64,000 nucleotides of DNA. Source: an uncultured Clostridia bacterium (GTDB lineage Bacteria; Bacillota; Clostridia; Christensenellales; Aristaeellaceae). Shown here in pieces: positions 42,556-51,981 of the stretch; position 1 is the first letter of the stretch; each line of letters opens with the position of its first letter. Position numbers and translations under genes: made by a program. The stretch is from contig CAKTXR010000003.1 of NCBI GenBank assembly GCA_934631025.1, forward strand, positions 51,588 through 115,587, written 5' to 3'. The notes beneath the pieces were generated by a model that ran no database searches, had not been told where the DNA came from, and worked only from the letters and a program-made list of their open reading frames with translations.

Positions 42556-44625
42556 TTATTCGGCGACGCTGTTAAACAGCTCGATCATGGCGCTCAGGGA
42601 TTCGGCGAAATCCGCTTCGATCTCCGCGCGATAGCCCTTCTGGCGCTCGAGCGTTTCCTGAAGAACCGCGATTTCGGCGCTGTAATCGGCGCTTTCCGCA
42701 TCCATCTTTTCCGCGACGGTGCGAATGACCGTCCAGAGATTTTCGCCCGGATAGCGGATCATGCCCTCGCCCCATGTGCCCTCAGTGTTGTTGTTCATCT
42801 TCGCGAGCATATAGGCGTAGGTCTCGGCGCTGAACGAGTAGGCATACCAGTTATAGTCGACGCCGGAGAAGCAGTCGTTATAGGCCGTCTCGCCGTCGCC
42901 CGTCTCGAGCGCCGCAATGGCCGTCTCGAGCGCGTCGATATTCCATTCGTTCATCTCAAAGGTGAAGATCAAATTGTCCTCGTAATCGAACGCGAAGAAG
43001 CGATCGGTAAGCTCGGCATAGATTTCATGCAGCTTCTTGTCCAGCGCAACGCCTTCCGCGCGCAGCTGCGCCGCCTGATCCGCATCGCCCGATTCCAGCG
43101 CCGCGGCGTAATCGGCGTTCAGCTGAGCGACCCGCGCGTCCACGGCCTCGGCGGCGGCGTACACGCCGTCAAAATCCTGCGCCGCTTCGCCGGCATAGGC
43201 CGCTTCCATCGCCTTAAAGTGCGCGGTGAACGCCATGGGGCGCGCCGCCAGATCGTCAAACTCGACGGCCAGCGTGGCGAAGAGCTTCAGCACGACCGCC
43301 CACGCGTCCTCATCCACGCCCAGCTTGTCGCTGTCCATCGAGGAATGATAGGCCGTGCCGTGATAGATTTCCTCCGGCTCGGCATGGGAGGCGACCACCG
43401 ACGGCACGCCCTTGCGCACATAGCTGAAATCCTCCGTCCAGCAGCTGGTGTACGCCTTCGGCTCGACCTCGTAGCCGCTGCCCTCGAACACGCTCTGCGC
43501 GATGGGCGCGACGAAGCCGTTCAGCTCGTCCACGCTCGCCAGCGAGAACAGCGTGTGCCCCTTCACCGGATACATTCCGTCGATGTTGAGGATGACGAAG
43601 GCGTTCTCCGCCCATTCGGGATGCAGATCGTAGATCATGTGATACGCGCCCGCCGACCAGTCGTACTCGGTGTCGGTGCGCCCCCATTCCTCCGCGCCGT
43701 GCAGCACGAAGCGCAGCGTCTTGTCCGGCGTGTAGCCGCTCTCCTTAAACGCGCGCGCAATGGCCAGCACGCTGCCCACGCCCTCCGCGTCATCGAAGAA
43801 GGAATGATAATAGCCGTCATAGTGCGCGAAGAAGTAGATCACCTCGTCGGTCTTGCCGGGAATCTCCGCCCAGACGTTCTGGGAGGTTCCGTTCTCGGTG
43901 ACGACGCTGTCCACGTCCAGCCGCACGGTCGCCTCGCCGTCGCCCGCGTCGATCAGCGCGCGCAGCGCTTTTGCGCCGTTCTGGCTGATGGCGAACGCCG
44001 GCGCATAGGCCGGGCCGCAGATGTCCTGAGAGCCGACGGTGTCCTCATCCCATGTGGCGTAGCCCTCGACGTTGCAGAGTATGACGCATTTCGCGCCGCG
44101 GATATAGGCCTCATAGGCGGGAATCTCCGCCCACCAGTCCTCGGCCTGATTGATGTCGACCAGCACGACCTTGTCCTTCACGTCCAGCCCTTCATAGTCC
44201 GCGTCCGTGCCGCGGCCGGCATAGACGATCTGAACATCGCCCTCGAAGGTCAGGTTGGTGGCAAAGCCGCCCAGCGCGATGAACTGCTCCGCGCCGCTCT
44301 CGTCATTGTAGTAGACGCGGCCCTTGTTGAACGACCAGGTGTCCGCCGTAAAGCTCTCCGTGTTGACCGTGTCAAAGCCCATGTCCTTCAGCTCGGACGC
44401 AATCAGCTCGGCGGCCTGGCGCTCGGCCGCGCTGCCGCTGGAGCGGTTGCCCACGTCGAGGTTGTCGCCCAGCTCGGAAATCGCCTTGGTCACGCGATGG
44501 GCATAGGCCACGTCCAGCCGCGAGAGCACGTCCTCGAGCGTCGCGGGAGCCGCCTCCTGCGCGAGGGCGGGCAGCGCGCCCAGAACCACGCACAGAACCA
44601 GGAGCAGAGACAGGAGTTTCTTCAT
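42556..44625 (-). CDS. Secreted M28 family metallopeptidase with PA-type domain
   Basis: Start at 44625 (MKKLLSLLLV) behind GGAGGG; 689 residues. A signal peptide ends near residue 22 (ALAQE). A PA-like insertion lies around residues 120-220. The zinc peptidase core has FFAHYDGYYHSFFDDAEGVGS (first His and bridging Asp), HGAEEWG (catalytic Glu and zinc Glu), NIDGMYP and a late His in VVASHAEPEE. A helical C-terminal part of about 200 residues has no recognised role. Such aminopeptidases release N-terminal amino acids outside the cell, which would fit the peptide-type ABC importer at 48645-57052. Confidence 0.88.
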   Translation of the reverse strand: MKKLLSLLLVLCVVLGALPALAQEAAPATLEDVLSRLDVAYAHRVTKAISELGDNLDVGNRSSGSAAERQAAELIASELKDMGFDTVNTESFTADTWSFNKGRVYYNDESGAEQFIALGGFATNLTFEGDVQIVYAGRGTDADYEGLDVKDKVVLVDINQAEDWWAEIPAYEAYIRGAKCVILCNVEGYATWDEDTVGSQDICGPAYAPAFAISQNGAKALRALIDAGDGEATVRLDVDSVVTENGTSQNVWAEIPGKTDEVIYFFAHYDGYYHSFFDDAEGVGSVLAIARAFKESGYTPDKTLRFVLHGAEEWGRTDTEYDWSAGAYHMIYDLHPEWAENAFVILNIDGMYPVKGHTLFSLASVDELNGFVAPIAQSVFEGSGYEVEPKAYTSCWTEDFSYVRKGVPSVVASHAEPEEIYHGTAYHSSMDSDKLGVDEDAWAVVLKLFATLAVEFDDLAARPMAFTAHFKAMEAAYAGEAAQDFDGVYAAAEAVDARVAQLNADYAAALESGDADQAAQLRAEGVALDKKLHEIYAELTDRFFAFDYEDNLIFTFEMNEWNIDALETAIAALETGDGETAYNDCFSGVDYNWYAYSFSAETYAYMLAKMNNNTEGTWGEGMIRYPGENLWTVIRTVAEKMDAESADYSAEIAVLQETLERQKGYRAEIEADFAESLSAMIELFNSVAE

Positions 44626-45211
44626 GTTCTTTCCCTCCAAGCATCTTTTCTGTCGCAGGCTGTCTGGGCAAAGAAAAAAGCGATGTACGCATACGCACAC
44701 CACCTCATAAACTATGAGATAAGGATAGGTTGTCAGAGTCTATACAGTAAAGGACTTACTTTTACTACTCTTATTGACCATTTCACCGCGGCTGTACGTT
44801 CAAGCGTTGTGAAACTGAGCTTTGAACTCAATCAATAAAATACAGCGAAAGCTGCGTGCGAGTTTATACCCCGCATCGGCATTTGACCCGGCTGTCCGTC
44901 CGGCCTTGCATCGTAAAACGATGGGTCATGTCTTTTACCCGGAATGACTCTTCTCTCATTCCTTATCTGCGACAGATCAAACGATACCAGATCCTGCCCC
45001 GCGCCACAAGAAAGAACAGATTAAGATTTTTGCGCATTTTATTGGCGCATTGTCCGGCTGTTCAGTGCTTTTGAGGGCTGCCTGCGCGCGCTTTTTCGGC
45101 CCAATACATACGCCAGCGCAATTTCATCGAACTTATTTCGCATGGTCGTCTATAATATTCGTATTTCGCGCGCACTTTTCCAATGCGCGGTTTATTAACG
45201 CCATGTTACAT
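44626..45211. other. Gene-free, comparatively AT-rich region
   Basis: Nearly 590 bases with no gene I can support on either strand; open frames here are short and lack ribosome binding sites. Base composition is visibly lower in GC than the neighbours. A minus-strand promoter for the peptidase gene is expected near 44710-44800, but only weak candidates are seen. The region could be a decayed gene or hold a small RNA. Confidence 0.5.
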
Positions 45212-45248
45212 AAAAGGCCGGCAGGAACTTTTGCTTTCCCGCCGGCCG
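45212..45248 (-). terminator. Terminator of the uxaB-uxaA operon
   Basis: GGCCGGCGGG pairs with CCTGCCGGCC (one mismatch), followed on the minus strand by TTTTAT. It directly follows the uxaA stop. Confidence 0.88.
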
Positions 45249-45255
45249 CTTCATA

Positions 45256-46692
45256 TCACAGCGTCACGCCGCTTTTGAAGATGTAGAGTCCGCGCACGCC
45301 CCGCTGCTCGGCGCGCGTCTGCTTCTCGCCCGAGGCGATCTTCAGCACGTCGCCGCGCAGCCGCGCCGAGAGCGATTCCATCGTCTCGCCCTCCAGCAGC
45401 GCGCCGGCGTTAAAGTCCATCCAGAGCGGCTTTTTGTCATAAAGCGCCGTGTTTGTGGCGATTTTCACCGTCGGCACGGGACAGCCGAACGGCGTGCCGC
45501 GCCCAGTCGTAAACAGCACAAGCTGAGCGCCCGCCGCCGCCAGCGCCGTGGACGACACCAGATCGTTGCCCGGCGACCAGATGAGGTTCAGCCCCGGCTT
45601 TTCCACGCGCCGCCCATAGCCCAGCACATCCACGACCGGCGCATGGCCGCCCTTCTGCGTACAGCCGAGCGACTTTTCCTCCAGCGTCGTGATGCCGCCC
45701 GCCTTATTGCCCGGCGAGGGATTTTCGTATACCGGTTGATGGTTGTCCACAAAATAGCGCTTGAAGTCCTCTATGAGCGCCACCGTCTTGTCGAATGTCG
45801 CCCGGTCGACGCAGCGGTTCATCAGCAGCCGCTCCGCGCCGAACATCTCCGGCACCTCGGTCAGCAAACTCGCGCCGCCCTGCGCGACCAGCCAGTCGGA
45901 AAACGCGCCCGCCAGCGGATTGGCCGTGATGCCCGAAAAGCCGTCCGAGCCGCCACATTTAAGCCCCACGCACAGCTTCGACGCAGGCAGCGTCTCGCGA
46001 TGATCGCCCACCGCCGCTGCGATAATCTCGCCGATCAGCCGAACGCCGTCCGCCGCCTCGTCGCCGCTGTCCTGACAGTTGACGAACTTGACGCGCGTCT
46101 CGTCCCAGTCGCCCAGCGCCTTTTTGAACGCGCCCATGTTGTTGTTCTCGCAGCCCAGCCCCACGATCAGCGCGCCCGTCGTGTTGGGGTGCTTCGCCAG
46201 CGCCGCGAGCAGCCGCTGCGTGTTTTCGAGATCGCCGCCCAGCTGCGAACAGCCGTAAGGATGCTCGAACGCGTAAATCCCCTCGACCGCGCCCCTGTCC
46301 AGCGCGCGCGCCGCCTGCTCGATCTGCCGCGCGACGGCGTTCACGCAGCCGACGGTGGGCAAAATCCAGATTTCGTTACGGATGCCCGCGCGGCCGTCCG
46401 GACGCAGATAGCCGGAAAACGCGCTGTCGTCCTTCTCGGGCAGCGGCCAGATGGGCGCGGGAACGTATTCATAGGTCTCGTGCTCGCGCAGCGCCGTGCG
46501 CAGGTTGTGGCTGTGAACGTGCTCGCCGGCCGCAATGTCCTGCGTCGCCGTGCCGATCGGATCGCCGTATTTGATCACCGCTTCGCCCGCCGCGATGGGG
46601 CGCAGCGCGATTTTGTGTCCGGCGGGAATGTCGCCCTCGGCCTGCAAAAGCACCGCCACGTTATCCCGCGGATGAATCTGTCTGTACGTCAT
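45256..46692 (-). CDS. uxaA: Altronate dehydratase
   Basis: 478 residues, full length. UxaA converts D-altronate to 2-keto-3-deoxygluconate in galacturonate degradation. The N-terminal SAF-like domain (about 1-85) has DNVAVLLQAEGDIPAGHKI and GEHVHSHNL. The catalytic domain has FEHPYGCSQLGGD, GLGCENNNM, LKCGGSDGFSGITANPLAG and RGTPFGCPVPTVKI, all characteristic of altronate/galactarate dehydratases. It overlaps the uxaB stop by four bases (ATGA), implying coupled translation. Confidence 0.95.
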   Translation of the reverse strand: MTYRQIHPRDNVAVLLQAEGDIPAGHKIALRPIAAGEAVIKYGDPIGTATQDIAAGEHVHSHNLRTALREHETYEYVPAPIWPLPEKDDSAFSGYLRPDGRAGIRNEIWILPTVGCVNAVARQIEQAARALDRGAVEGIYAFEHPYGCSQLGGDLENTQRLLAALAKHPNTTGALIVGLGCENNNMGAFKKALGDWDETRVKFVNCQDSGDEAADGVRLIGEIIAAAVGDHRETLPASKLCVGLKCGGSDGFSGITANPLAGAFSDWLVAQGGASLLTEVPEMFGAERLLMNRCVDRATFDKTVALIEDFKRYFVDNHQPVYENPSPGNKAGGITTLEEKSLGCTQKGGHAPVVDVLGYGRRVEKPGLNLIWSPGNDLVSSTALAAAGAQLVLFTTGRGTPFGCPVPTVKIATNTALYDKKPLWMDFNAGALLEGETMESLSARLRGDVLKIASGEKQTRAEQRGVRGLYIFKSGVTL

Positions 46693-48161
46693 GCTTCCCG
46701 CTCCATGGCGCGCCGGATCGCGTCCTTCACGTCCAGCGCGCGGATATTTTCAAGATCGACGATCGCCTGATCGACAAAGCCGGCCAGCGCGTTCAGATCC
46801 TCGCCCCAGAAATCGATGCGGCCTGCCAGAGCGCGCAGCAGCTCTTCCGGCGCGGCGCTTCGATTTTCCCAGAAGAAATCCATCGCGGCGCGGTCGTCGC
46901 GCACTGTGTATTCGTTCCCGCCGCGCTTTCCGACGAGCGTGCCGTCCTCATTGCGGCGAATCGGCGCATAGAACGCCGCCAGCGCCGCCCATGAAAACGT
47001 CAGGCAGCGCGGCAGACGGCCGGTCTTTTCGAGATATGCCTTCACGCCCGGCAGCACGCGCGCGCGCCATTTCGAGACGGAATTGAGCGCGATGGCCGTG
47101 AGCGCATGGTCGATGAATGGATTGTCAAAGCGCTCCATGACGGAATCGGCGAACGCCTTTACATCCGCGGCGGGCAGAGCGACCGTCGGGGCCAGCTCGC
47201 CGTAAACGGCCTGATCGAGATAGGCGCGCAGGAGCGGATTGTGCATCATGCCGCGCACGATGTCCTCGCCCGCCAGATAGGCCGCCAGCACGCTCGAGGT
47301 GTGCGCGCCGTTGAGCAGACGCACCTTGCGCTCGTGATAGGGCGTAAGGTCGCGCGTCAGCACCACCGGCAGTCCCGCCCTTTGCAGCGGCAGTTCGCGC
47401 TTCAGCGCTTCCTCATCCGGCTCGCCGCACTCGATCACCCACAGCGCGAACGGCTCGCACACGTCGAGCAGCACGTCCTGATAGCCGAGCTGAGCGCACA
47501 CAGCCGCCGCGTCCGCCGGATAGCCGGTCACGATGCGGTCGACCAGCGTATTGTGAAAGCGGCAGGCCATCCCGAGCCACGCTTCAAACGCCGCCTCCAA
47601 TTTCCACTTCCGGCACAGCTCCAGCACATAGCGGCGCAGCGTGCCCGCGTTGTCGTCGATCAGCTCCACCGGCAGCACGGTCACGCCCTTTTCGGGATCG
47701 CCGCCGAAATGCTTCCAGCGCGCGTACAGCCACTGGGTCAGCTTGCCGGGATAGCTGGCGCACGGGCGGTCGGCGAGTTCTTCATCGCCGGTCAGCGCAA
47801 TGCCCGCCTCGGTCGTATTGGACACGACAAAGCGCACGTCCGGCAGCTCGGCCAGCGCCAAAAAGCCATCCGGATCGTCATAGGGCGACAGACAGCGCTC
47901 GACGCAGCCGATCAGCCGACGCTCGTCGACGACCTGCCCGTTCGCCCGTCCGCGCGTCAGCACCGTATAAAAGTTATCCTGACGGGCGAATTTATCCAGA
48001 TTGCCGTGGTTTGTCGGCTTGACAATCGCGACATGGCCGTCAAACGCCCCCCGCTCATTGGCCACATCCAGCATATAATCGACGAACGCGCGCAGGAAAT
48101 TGCCCTCGCCGAACTGAATCACGCGAATCGGCCGCGCCGTCCGCGTCCTGTTGCCGTCCAT
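46689..48161 (-). CDS. uxaB: Tagaturonate reductase (altronate oxidoreductase)
   Basis: 490 residues, the usual length. A mannitol-dehydrogenase-type NAD-dependent enzyme that reduces D-tagaturonate to D-altronate. The N-terminal Rossmann motif is IQFGEGNFLRAFVDYMLD; the C-terminal catalytic region includes YHERKVRLLNGAHTSSV with the catalytic Lys-Asn-His arrangement. It directly precedes uxaA and follows a DUF3899 gene by 12 bases. The isomerase UxaC, needed before it, is not in this window. Confidence 0.95.
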   Translation of the reverse strand: MDGNRTRTARPIRVIQFGEGNFLRAFVDYMLDVANERGAFDGHVAIVKPTNHGNLDKFARQDNFYTVLTRGRANGQVVDERRLIGCVERCLSPYDDPDGFLALAELPDVRFVVSNTTEAGIALTGDEELADRPCASYPGKLTQWLYARWKHFGGDPEKGVTVLPVELIDDNAGTLRRYVLELCRKWKLEAAFEAWLGMACRFHNTLVDRIVTGYPADAAAVCAQLGYQDVLLDVCEPFALWVIECGEPDEEALKRELPLQRAGLPVVLTRDLTPYHERKVRLLNGAHTSSVLAAYLAGEDIVRGMMHNPLLRAYLDQAVYGELAPTVALPAADVKAFADSVMERFDNPFIDHALTAIALNSVSKWRARVLPGVKAYLEKTGRLPRCLTFSWAALAAFYAPIRRNEDGTLVGKRGGNEYTVRDDRAAMDFFWENRSAAPEELLRALAGRIDFWGEDLNALAGFVDQAIVDLENIRALDVKDAIRRAMEREA

Positions 48162-48173
48162 ATCAACCTCTCC

Positions 48174-48581
48174 TTACAGATGATAATAGAGCGTCAGAAA
48201 CAAAAGCGAAACCAGTATGCAGCCAACGCCCGCGAACAGTATGCCAAAGCGCGGCTTGCCCCGTTTGGCGTCGCGCGCGGTCTTGTAATCATAGAACGTC
48301 TCGTGATCCTGCGGCTTTTTCAGCGTGCTGAAGAGCACCGTCAGGCTGTGTACGCCATAGGACAGCATATCGAAAAAGCCGGTCGTCGAGATCCAGATCA
48401 GCGCGCCCAGACCGGTCAGCATCATGCCCGAGACGAAAAAACCGTCGCTCAAATACCGGCAGTTGAGCGCAAAGGCGTTTTCCCACGCAAAGCCGCGCCA
48501 GACCGCCACGGCCAGCGCAATCGCCAGCGCCACGGCCAGCGTGATTACAACGCCGATCCATTTTTTCTTTTTCTGCTTCAT
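48174..48581 (-). CDS. DUF3899-like membrane protein
   Basis: Start at 48581 (MKQKKKKWIG) behind AAAGGAAGGG; 135 residues. Three hydrophobic segments (about 8-26, 44-62, 112-131) and the middle region SDGFFVSGMMLTGLGALIWIS followed by FYDYKTARDAKRGKP match the DUF3899 pattern of small Bacillota membrane proteins with unknown function. It is 12 bases upstream of uxaB, apparently in one transcript. A terminator hairpin separates it from the peptide-transporter operon. Confidence 0.78.
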   Translation of the reverse strand: MKQKKKKWIGVVITLAVALAIALAVAVWRGFAWENAFALNCRYLSDGFFVSGMMLTGLGALIWISTTGFFDMLSYGVHSLTVLFSTLKKPQDHETFYDYKTARDAKRGKPRFGILFAGVGCILVSLLFLTLYYHL

Positions 48582-48595
48582 AGGCCCTTCCTTTA

Positions 48596-48629
48596 CAAAA
48601 GGAGGACGAGCCGTTCGACCCATCCTCCT
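48596..48629 (-). terminator. Terminator of the peptide ABC operon
   Basis: AGGAGGA pairs with TCCTCCT, flanking GGGTC/GGCTC, and is followed by TTTTG on the minus strand. It lies just 15 bases before the DUF3899 start, so read-through or attenuation is possible. Confidence 0.75.
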
Positions 48630-48644
48630 GCTTTTTAATTTGAG

Positions 48645-49832
48645 TTAGTCCAGATTGAGCTGCCTGCGATAGGCTGCGAATTCCGCGTCGTTGCACTGCA
48701 CGAAATGTCCGGGCAGGATCTCGCGCATGGACGGCTTGTCGACCGAGTAATCGTGCTCCTTCAGCGGCTCGTAGGTGATGCGCTTGCGGTTCTTCTCGTA
48801 TACCGGATCGGGCAGCGGAATGGCCGACAGCAGCGAGCGCGTATAGGGATGCAGCGGATGCTCGAACAGCTCGTCCGAGGTGGCCAGCTCAACCATCTTG
48901 CCATAGTACATAACGCCGATGCGATCGGAGAAGTACTTGACGACCGACAGATCATGCGCGATGAAGAGGATCGTCAGGCCCAGCTCATGCCGCAGATCGT
49001 TGAGCAGGTTGATGACCTGCGCCTGAATGGACACGTCCAGCGCGCTGACCGGCTCGTCGGCGATGATCATTTCGGGGTTCATGACCACGGCGCGCGCCAC
49101 GCCGATGCGCTGACGCTGGCCGCCGGAGAACTCGTGCGGATAGCGGGTCGCGTGCTCGCGCACCAGACCGACCAGCTCCAGCACCCTGTAGACCTTCTCG
49201 TCGATGATCTTCTTGTCGCGCTCGCCGCGGATGCGCAGACCCTCGGCGATCGTCTCATAGACGGTCATGCGGGGATCGAGCGATGCGATGGGATCCTGAA
49301 AGATCATCTGGATCTGCGTGATATAGCGCTGATGAGAAGCCACACGGCGCTTGTACTCATATTCCGCCTTGAGCCTGGCCTGCTCCTCGCCCTGCGCCTG
49401 CTCGATGAGCGGCTTATACTTGTCGTCCACCTCTTTGAGCATATCGGCGGCATAGAGCTTGTCGCAGTTTTCATGATCAAAGCGCGCGGACTTGATCTCC
49501 TTCTTCTGCTGGGCGATGAACGCCTTCAGCTCCTCCTTGCGCGCGGGGGAAGCCGTTTTCATCTCCTTGCGCGCCTCGGCGATGGCGTCCGTGTAGGACT
49601 TGGTGCCCGCCGCAATGCGCTTGCCGTTAAAGTAGATGCTGCCGGAGGTGATGTCGTACAGCTTTATGATGGAGCGTCCGGTCGTGGTCTTGCCGCAGCC
49701 GGACTCGCCCACCAGGCCGAAAACCTCGCCGCGCTTAACGTCAAAGGAGACGTCGTCAACGGCTTTGACCGACTTAAAGTACTGGCACAGATGGTCGACC
49801 TTCAGCAGAACCTCTTCATTCTGATTAGGCAT
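48645..49832 (-). CDS. Oligopeptide/dipeptide-type ABC ATPase (DppF/OppF) with ~90-residue insertion
   Basis: Start at 49832 ([10 protein letters not shown]) behind GGGAGGTG, overlapping the previous stop by 8 bases; 395 residues. Walker A GESGCGKT at 42-49, Q-loop [10 protein letters not shown] with Gln179, signature EFSGGQRQR near 234-242, Walker B MIIADEP, and the C-terminal [12 protein letters not shown] loop of the DppF type are intact. Between Walker A and the Q-loop lies an extra stretch (about 75-168) rich in Lys, Glu and Ala, predicted helical, absent from usual members of about 320 residues. Confidence 0.9.
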   Translation of the reverse strand: MPNQNEEVLLKVDHLCQYFKSVKAVDDVSFDVKRGEVFGLVGESGCGKTTTGRSIIKLYDITSGSIYFNGKRIAAGTKSYTDAIAEARKEMKTASPARKEELKAFIAQQKKEIKSARFDHENCDKLYAADMLKEVDDKYKPLIEQAQGEEQARLKAEYEYKRRVASHQRYITQIQMIFQDPIASLDPRMTVYETIAEGLRIRGERDKKIIDEKVYRVLELVGLVREHATRYPHEFSGGQRQRIGVARAVVMNPEMIIADEPVSALDVSIQAQVINLLNDLRHELGLTILFIAHDLSVVKYFSDRIGVMYYGKMVELATSDELFEHPLHPYTRSLLSAIPLPDPVYEKNRKRITYEPLKEHDYSVDKPSMREILPGHFVQCNDAEFAAYRRQLNLD

Positions 49833-51978
49833 TGACTTCACCTCCCATTCTGGCTTTCATCTTCGCGATGCGATCGGTGACCGCCTTGGGCGGATCGATC
49901 TTCGGCGCGTCGGGATGCAGCAGCCACGTCGCCGCCCAGTGGGTCTCGCTGATCGGGAACACCGGCGGCTGCTCCTCAAAGTCAATGTTGAGCGCATAGC
50001 GGTTGCGCGCGGCGAACGCGTCGCCCTTGGGCGGATAGATCATGTTGGGCGGCGTGCCGGGGATGGCCTCCAGCTTCTCCTTGGTCTCCAGATCGGGCAT
50101 CGAGGAGAGCAGCGCCCATGTGTAGGGATGCGCCGGCGAATAGAATACTTCCTCGGACAGACCGTACTCGACGATCTTGCCCGCGTACATCACGGCGATG
50201 CGGTCGGCCATATTGGCCACCACGCCCAGATCGTGCGTGATGAAAATGACGGTCAGGTTGCGCTCTTTCTTCAGGCGGTTGATCAGCTCCAGAATCTGCG
50301 CCTGAATGGTCACGTCCAGAGCGGTGGTCGGCTCGTCGCAGATCAGAATATCCGGATTTGCCGCCAGCGCGATGGCGATAACGATGCGCTGCCGCATGCC
50401 GCCGGAGAACTGGAAGGGATAGGCGCGATAGCGCTTGCGCGGCTCGGGGATACCCACTTCCTCCATCAGCTTGAGCGCCTTGTTTTTGGCGCGGCGCTTG
50501 GTCATCTTGTCGACCATGGCGGACGCGTTTTCCTTCATCCACTCGATCAGGCGGCGCGCCTTGAGCGCCTTGTCGCTGGTCGCTTCGGCCGCGTTCAGTT
50601 CGACGTAGTGATCGCGCAGACCGGTGATCAGGCGCACGATGTTCTCGCGCACAAGGTCAAGATCGATGACCGACGGCGCGGCCACCTTCCAGTCGGGCGC
50701 TTTGCCGCGGGCGACCAGCCGGTTATAGCGCGCCATCTGGTGCTCGTACTTGCGCTCCTTGCCGCCGTTGGTGCGCTTGCCTTCGTAATAGCGGTCGATG
50801 AAGCTCTTCAGGCTGCCGCCAAACGTGCAGGCGACGCTGTCCTTGACGATGTCCAGCTCGTTGACCGACGCGGCAACCGTTTTGGAAAGCGCATCGCACA
50901 GCGCGTTCAGCTCGCTGTCCGTCGGATAGCCCTTCTCGAATTTGGTCAGCGCTTCGTTGAGCGCCGCGACGGCCTTCTCGCGCAGCGCCAGATGCTTCTT
51001 ATCCGAATCGGCGATCGCCTTTTCGACCATGGCGAGGAAGTCGTTCATAAACTGCTCGTTCAGGATGCGCTCGTAATATTCGTTCTGCGCCTGCTGCGTG
51101 CTGCCCGCGGGGGCGGTCACGTTGGCCGTGCGGGCGTAGCCAATGGCGGTAAAGTCGGGCGAGGTCTTGGCGATGGCCTCTTCGAGGATCGCCTTGACCG
51201 CCTTGAGATGGCCGACCGCCGCCGAGAAATCATGCGCGCGAATCTGAGCGCCCAGGCCGCTGATCAGCGCGTCGGCCTCGGTTTTCAGCTCGGCGGCGCG
51301 CTCGGAAACGACATAGGGATTGCGCGCGGCCAGCGCGAACTCGCGCACCTCCTTCAGGCGGGCGTTCTCGTCCACAAACGCCTTCTTTTCGATCAGGAAG
51401 AGGATATTTTCGATTTCGATCAGCGCTTCCTGCGCGGCCTCGTAGGCCTCGTTGTAGGCGCGCTCGATCGTGATATGGTTCACTTCGATCTTGTCGAACT
51501 GCTGGCAGATCGCCTTGGCTTCGGCGGCCTTCGAGGGATCGCTCTCGGCCATGGCTTTTTCCAGCTGGCGCAGCTTCTCGTTAAAGTTGTTGCGGCTGGC
51601 GCGCTGGCGGGCCTTGCCCTTGAGCAGCATGGCCTCGGTCAGCTGCTTGCCGATGCGCATGATCGGGTTCAGGCTGGAGAGCGGATCCTGGAAGATCATG
51701 GAGATCTTGTCGCCGCGCAGCCTGTAGAAATCCTCTTCGCTGATCTTCAAAAGATCCTGTCCGTCATAGAGGATTTCGCCGCCCTCGATGATCGCGTTGC
51801 CGGCGAGAATGCCCAGTATGGCCTTCGAGGTCACCGATTTGCCCGAGCCGGATTCGCCCACGATGGCCAGCGTTTCGCCCTTATAGAGGTCGAAGCTGAT
51901 GTCGCGCACGGCCTGCAGCTTGCCGGAGACAGTACGGAAGGAAATGCGCAGATTGCGGACTTGCAGTTTCTTTTCCAT
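49825..51978 (-). CDS. Oligopeptide/dipeptide-type ABC ATPase (DppD/OppD) with ~380-residue helical insertion
   Basis: 717 residues, more than twice the usual 330. The ends form a normal DppD: Walker A GESGSGKS (41-48), Q-loop [10 protein letters not shown] (Gln97), signature QFSGGMRQR (523-531), Walker B LICDEP (545-550), His582, and the C-terminal [12 protein letters not shown] region with an altered cluster-binding tail. The insertion runs from about 115 to 495, between the Q-loop helix and the signature helix. It is rich in Ala, Glu, Lys and Leu with long helical stretches and no recognised domain. All nucleotide-binding residues remain, so the protein should be an active ATPase. Confidence 0.9.
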   Translation of the reverse strand: MEKKLQVRNLRISFRTVSGKLQAVRDISFDLYKGETLAIVGESGSGKSVTSKAILGILAGNAIIEGGEILYDGQDLLKISEEDFYRLRGDKISMIFQDPLSSLNPIMRIGKQLTEAMLLKGKARQRASRNNFNEKLRQLEKAMAESDPSKAAEAKAICQQFDKIEVNHITIERAYNEAYEAAQEALIEIENILFLIEKKAFVDENARLKEVREFALAARNPYVVSERAAELKTEADALISGLGAQIRAHDFSAAVGHLKAVKAILEEAIAKTSPDFTAIGYARTANVTAPAGSTQQAQNEYYERILNEQFMNDFLAMVEKAIADSDKKHLALREKAVAALNEALTKFEKGYPTDSELNALCDALSKTVAASVNELDIVKDSVACTFGGSLKSFIDRYYEGKRTNGGKERKYEHQMARYNRLVARGKAPDWKVAAPSVIDLDLVRENIVRLITGLRDHYVELNAAEATSDKALKARRLIEWMKENASAMVDKMTKRRAKNKALKLMEEVGIPEPRKRYRAYPFQFSGGMRQRIVIAIALAANPDILICDEPTTALDVTIQAQILELINRLKKERNLTVIFITHDLGVVANMADRIAVMYAGKIVEYGLSEEVFYSPAHPYTWALLSSMPDLETKEKLEAIPGTPPNMIYPPKGDAFAARNRYALNIDFEEQPPVFPISETHWAATWLLHPDAPKIDPPKAVTDRIAKMKARMGGEVNA

Positions 51979-51981
51979 GCC

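Noticed and set aside
44856..45286. Two short plus-strand frames of 72 and 78 codons in the AT-rich gap
   Set aside because: No ribosome binding site, no conserved features, and the second overlaps the uxaA terminator.
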